Assembly: GCA_020345705.1 (NCBI GenBank)
Contig: CP070766.1
Location: 1,631,176-1,639,018 of the forward strand
DNA length: 7,843 bases
Reading direction: 5' to 3'
Origin: Candidatus Zixiibacteriota bacterium
GTDB taxonomy: Bacteria > Zixibacteria > MSB-5A5 > GN15 > PGXB01
Shown here: positions 5,635 through 7,843 of the stretch, piece after piece
Layout of the letters: each line of letters begins with the position of its first letter
Numbering within the stretch: the stretch's first letter is position 1
The notes under the pieces: model-generated
The model's input: only the letters and a program-made list of their open reading frames with translations
The model's database searches: none
Told to the model about the DNA's origin: nothing
Position numbers and translations under genes: made by a program

Positions 5635-7843
5635 TTGAAAAAGAGCGGTGTCATTGTTCTTGCTGCAACCGTGCTTGTCTGTACAGGCGATCTCTGGGGC
5701 ACCGAACAATTGCTTTGGGAGTTCTCACCGGAATCTGTCGTGATCAGGGAGCAGGATTATCATATCGGCTATGCGGAGCTGCCACATCTGACAATCAATG
5801 AAAATTTCTCCCTTCCGGTTCAGACGCTGTACATCGAATCCGAACATCCCCTGGCGCTGCCGGACTGCTGCGTCAACGCTGAGGATCAGGATACGCTGGG
5901 GAGTATCCCCCCCGAATACTTGGTATTCGACGATCGCGTCACGAGTGCTTTTGAAAAGCATATTGAGTCACCGCAAAGGCAGCTATCCCACCTCAAATCC
6001 GCCGTCTATGACATTACGCATTTCGAGCGCGACGGAAAGACGATTGCCGCCGTCACGATTCTTCCGGTTACCCTGACCGATGGCAACCTTCTGGTTCTTA
6101 ACAGGAGAGTCTCGATAGTCTCTTCAGGCCGCATCGTTGGTGTGCACGACGCATCGGGCATGATCGAGGAAATGGGCGCCCTGTCGGCACGCAGCGAATA
6201 TCCGCTCGCGGGCAAGAGCACCGGCGGCGTTGGAGTTCCCCTTGGCGTCAAATATGTCATAATCACTAATGAGACCCTGGTCCCGGCCTTTGAGGAATTG
6301 GCGAATTTCAGAATCGGACTGGGTATGATTGCTTCAATTGCGCTTTTGGACTCTATCCATCAGTACTACCCCGGCGCCGACGACGCCGAAAAGATTCGCC
6401 ATTATTTGGCAGAATTTCATGACGCCGGCGGCCGCTATGCTTTGCTTGGAGGCGATGATGTCACGGTGCCGGCCAGATACGTCTATTTCTACGACACTGA
6501 CAGCCCGCCTGATGATCCTTATTATCTCATGCCGTCGGACCTGTACTATGCCGACCTGGACGGGGACTGGGACGCTGACCGCGACGGTATCTGGGGCGAG
6601 CCTTCGGACGATTCACCCGGCCTCAATCCGGAGCTTATAATCGGCAGGCTTCCGGTGAGAACGCCCGAAGCGGTGCAGAACTACATTTCGAAATTGATAC
6701 GATACATGACCGACCCGGGCGACGGTGATTATGCTTATCTGTCCCGGGCGATGTTTTTTTCCTCGGATCAGATGCGGGACTATCCGGCGGAAGGACAGCA
6801 CACGGTCATTGCCGAAGAGCTACCTGCATCGGTGGAAGTTGATACCACCCTGGGTGTGGAAATGCCGACCGGCGGCGATCCGAATCCGACAAATCCCGGT
6901 GGAGACGCCGGCGTTGACAGGCTATCCGAAGGATTTGGTTTTGTTCATATCATCGCGCACGGGCGAACCGACGGTTTTATCGTCAAATCGGCCAATTATG
7001 GAGACTGGCCGGCCTCGCTCATACTCACCACTCCCCAAGCGGGAGGTCACGGAAGCTTGCTTGAGCTGGACAAAAACAATAAAAGCGCGCTGTACTACTC
7101 TCTCGCCTGCAACAACGGTGCCTATGACCTCGACACAACCGACGGACAGAGCGGCAATTGGTCTCTGGTCGAAACACTGGTTTCAAGTAAAGACGCCGGC
7201 GCCGTCGGAATGGTCGCCTATTCCCGCTGGGGGTGGGTTTATTCCAGCTATTTGCTGCAGAAATCCTTTACCGACCGCCTCTATGGCGCGGCCGAGGGCA
7301 GCCCGGCCCGGGCGATGTACTATTCATGGGTTGACTGTCCGTACTATCGAGACCTGATCTACGGGCAGAATTATTTTGGCGACCCGGCCCTCAAAATACA
7401 TCTGACTCCGCCCGAGAAACTCGAAATAGCAGTCGAGGTGCTCGACGGATATCACAATATTGCCGTCACCAGCAATAATCAAGCAGTGCCCGGTGCGGCG
7501 ATTACCCTCTGCCTTGGGGGAACCGTTCTCGAAAGGGGAATATCAGACGAATCCGGATGCTATGGCATAGCCACCGAGCTTGACGATGATATCGGCTACT
7601 CTATCGGAGTTGTCAAGGATGGATACACGGCAGTATGGGAGACCTATGTACCGTCCTGTGTTCTGGGCGTTGATGACAATTCGGAGCCGCTACCCCTGGC
7701 GTTTTCGCTTCAACAGAACCACCCCAACCCGTTCAATCCGGTCACGACCATACATTACACCCTGGCAAAAAGATGTGACGTGCAATTCGATATCTATAAC
7801 ATACTGGGGCAGTCCGTAGCAGAATTTATTTTCACCGGTCGAC
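5635..7843 (+). CDS. Secreted gingipain-like cysteine protease (peptidase family C25) with type IX secretion sorting domain, 3' end cut by window edge
   Basis: I translated 736 residues from the TTG at 5635 without a stop; the gene continues past the window. Residues 1-22 form a signal peptide (MKKSG, then a hydrophobic stretch), cleaved near 18-22. Residues about 25-200 resemble a C25 propeptide. The C25 domain starts near YVIITNE (206-212). It includes LGGDD near 280, SDLYYADLDGD (301-311) with an aspartate-rich DADRDG loop (313-318) that may bind calcium, and ELIIGRLPVR (333-342). The caspase-like catalytic pair is HIIAHGRTDGF (His442) and SLACNNGAYD (Cys492), matching HG and AC.NG in gingipains. 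Residues about 595-680 look like an Ig or carboxypeptidase-regulatory-like module. From 686, LPLAFSLQ and HPNPFNP (696-702) open a type IX (Por) C-terminal sorting domain, cut after about 50 residues. A cell-surface or extracellular protease is inferred; its substrate is unknown. Confidence 0.93.
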   Translation, partial: MKKSGVIVLAATVLVCTGDLWGTEQLLWEFSPESVVIREQDYHIGYAELPHLTINENFSLPVQTLYIESEHPLALPDCCVNAEDQDTLGSIPPEYLVFDDRVTSAFEKHIESPQRQLSHLKSAVYDITHFERDGKTIAAVTILPVTLTDGNLLVLNRRVSIVSSGRIVGVHDASGMIEEMGALSARSEYPLAGKSTGGVGVPLGVKYVIITNETLVPAFEELANFRIGLGMIASIALLDSIHQYYPGADDAEKIRHYLAEFHDAGGRYALLGGDDVTVPARYVYFYDTDSPPDDPYYLMPSDLYYADLDGDWDADRDGIWGEPSDDSPGLNPELIIGRLPVRTPEAVQNYISKLIRYMTDPGDGDYAYLSRAMFFSSDQMRDYPAEGQHTVIAEELPASVEVDTTLGVEMPTGGDPNPTNPGGDAGVDRLSEGFGFVHIIAHGRTDGFIVKSANYGDWPASLILTTPQAGGHGSLLELDKNNKSALYYSLACNNGAYDLDTTDGQSGNWSLVETLVSSKDAGAVGMVAYSRWGWVYSSYLLQKSFTDRLYGAAEGSPARAMYYSWVDCPYYRDLIYGQNYFGDPALKIHLTPPEKLEIAVEVLDGYHNIAVTSNNQAVPGAAITLCLGGTVLERGISDESGCYGIATELDDDIGYSIGVVKDGYTAVWETYVPSCVLGVDDNSEPLPLAFSLQQNHPNPFNPVTTIHYTLAKRCDVQFDIYNILGQSVAEFIFTGR

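Noticed and set aside
5680..5685. A possible lipoprotein signal, because Cys16 lies in the hydrophobic N-terminus of the protease.
   Set aside because: The residue before the cysteine is Val rather than Gly, Ala or Ser, so it does not fit a lipobox; a type I signal peptide fits better.
5562..5801. A 79-codon plus-strand frame beginning upstream of the protease.
   Set aside because: It has no ribosome binding site as good as that of the protease, overlaps its first 55 codons in another frame, and is not recognisable.
6725..7357. A 210-codon open frame on the plus strand in another frame.
   Set aside because: It overlaps the C25 protease domain completely; the protease frame holds the His/Cys motifs and sorting domain, while this one is Arg/Pro/Ser-rich and without a family.
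7838..7843. The window ends exactly on GTCGAC, a SalI recognition sequence, suggesting a cloning junction.
   Set aside because: The frame and protein family continue normally up to the last base, the left edge shows no matching site, and the window may be cut arbitrarily. One 6-mer at an edge is not enough.

Overview
The window holds the 5' half of a division and cell wall (dcw) cluster on the minus strand and, divergent from it, one long secreted protease gene on the plus strand that runs off the right edge. The dcw part reads, in transcription order (right to left), mraZ, rsmH (mraW), ftsL, a PASTA-containing ftsI/pbp transpeptidase, and murE, which is cut by the left edge. Genes overlap by a few bases or are separated by at most 13 bases, so this is one tight operon driven from the region just right of mraZ.

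The intergenic stretch 5222-5634 is AT-rich on the mraZ side. It carries a convincing sigma70-type promoter for mraZ (TTGACA, 16 bases, AATAAT on the minus strand). A two-copy direct repeat with a 10-base period overlaps the mraZ ribosome binding site and looks like an MraZ operator. A 12-base repeat occurs twice around the promoter, 33 bases apart. Nearer the protease gene are a perfect 9-bp hairpin and a 15-base-period tandem repeat.

The plus-strand gene (TTG start at 5635, strong AGGAGG five bases upstream) encodes at least 736 residues. It has a signal peptide, a propeptide-like region, a gingipain-type C25 cysteine protease domain with a visible His442/Cys492 pair, an Ig/carboxypeptidase-regulatory-like module, and the start of a type IX secretion (Por) C-terminal sorting domain with the PNPFNP signature. 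Its last few tens of codons lie outside the window.

The organism is probably a diderm of the FCB (Fibrobacteres-Chlorobi-Bacteroidetes) superphylum or a related candidate phylum such as Zixibacteria. This rests on the PNPFNP sorting domain, a C25 protease and a PASTA-type FtsI. The DNPR motif of MurE points to meso-diaminopimelate peptidoglycan. The phylum assignment is inference and cannot be settled from the window.

Functionally, MraZ would control the operon, RsmH methylates 16S rRNA, FtsL and FtsI belong to the septal synthesis complex, and MurE supplies the cytoplasmic precursor. The protease has no obvious link to this pathway beyond sharing an upstream region. I see no RNA genes, CRISPR, insertion sequences or phage genes, and no clear undescribed multi-gene system. 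The most original signals are the regulatory repeats upstream of mraZ.
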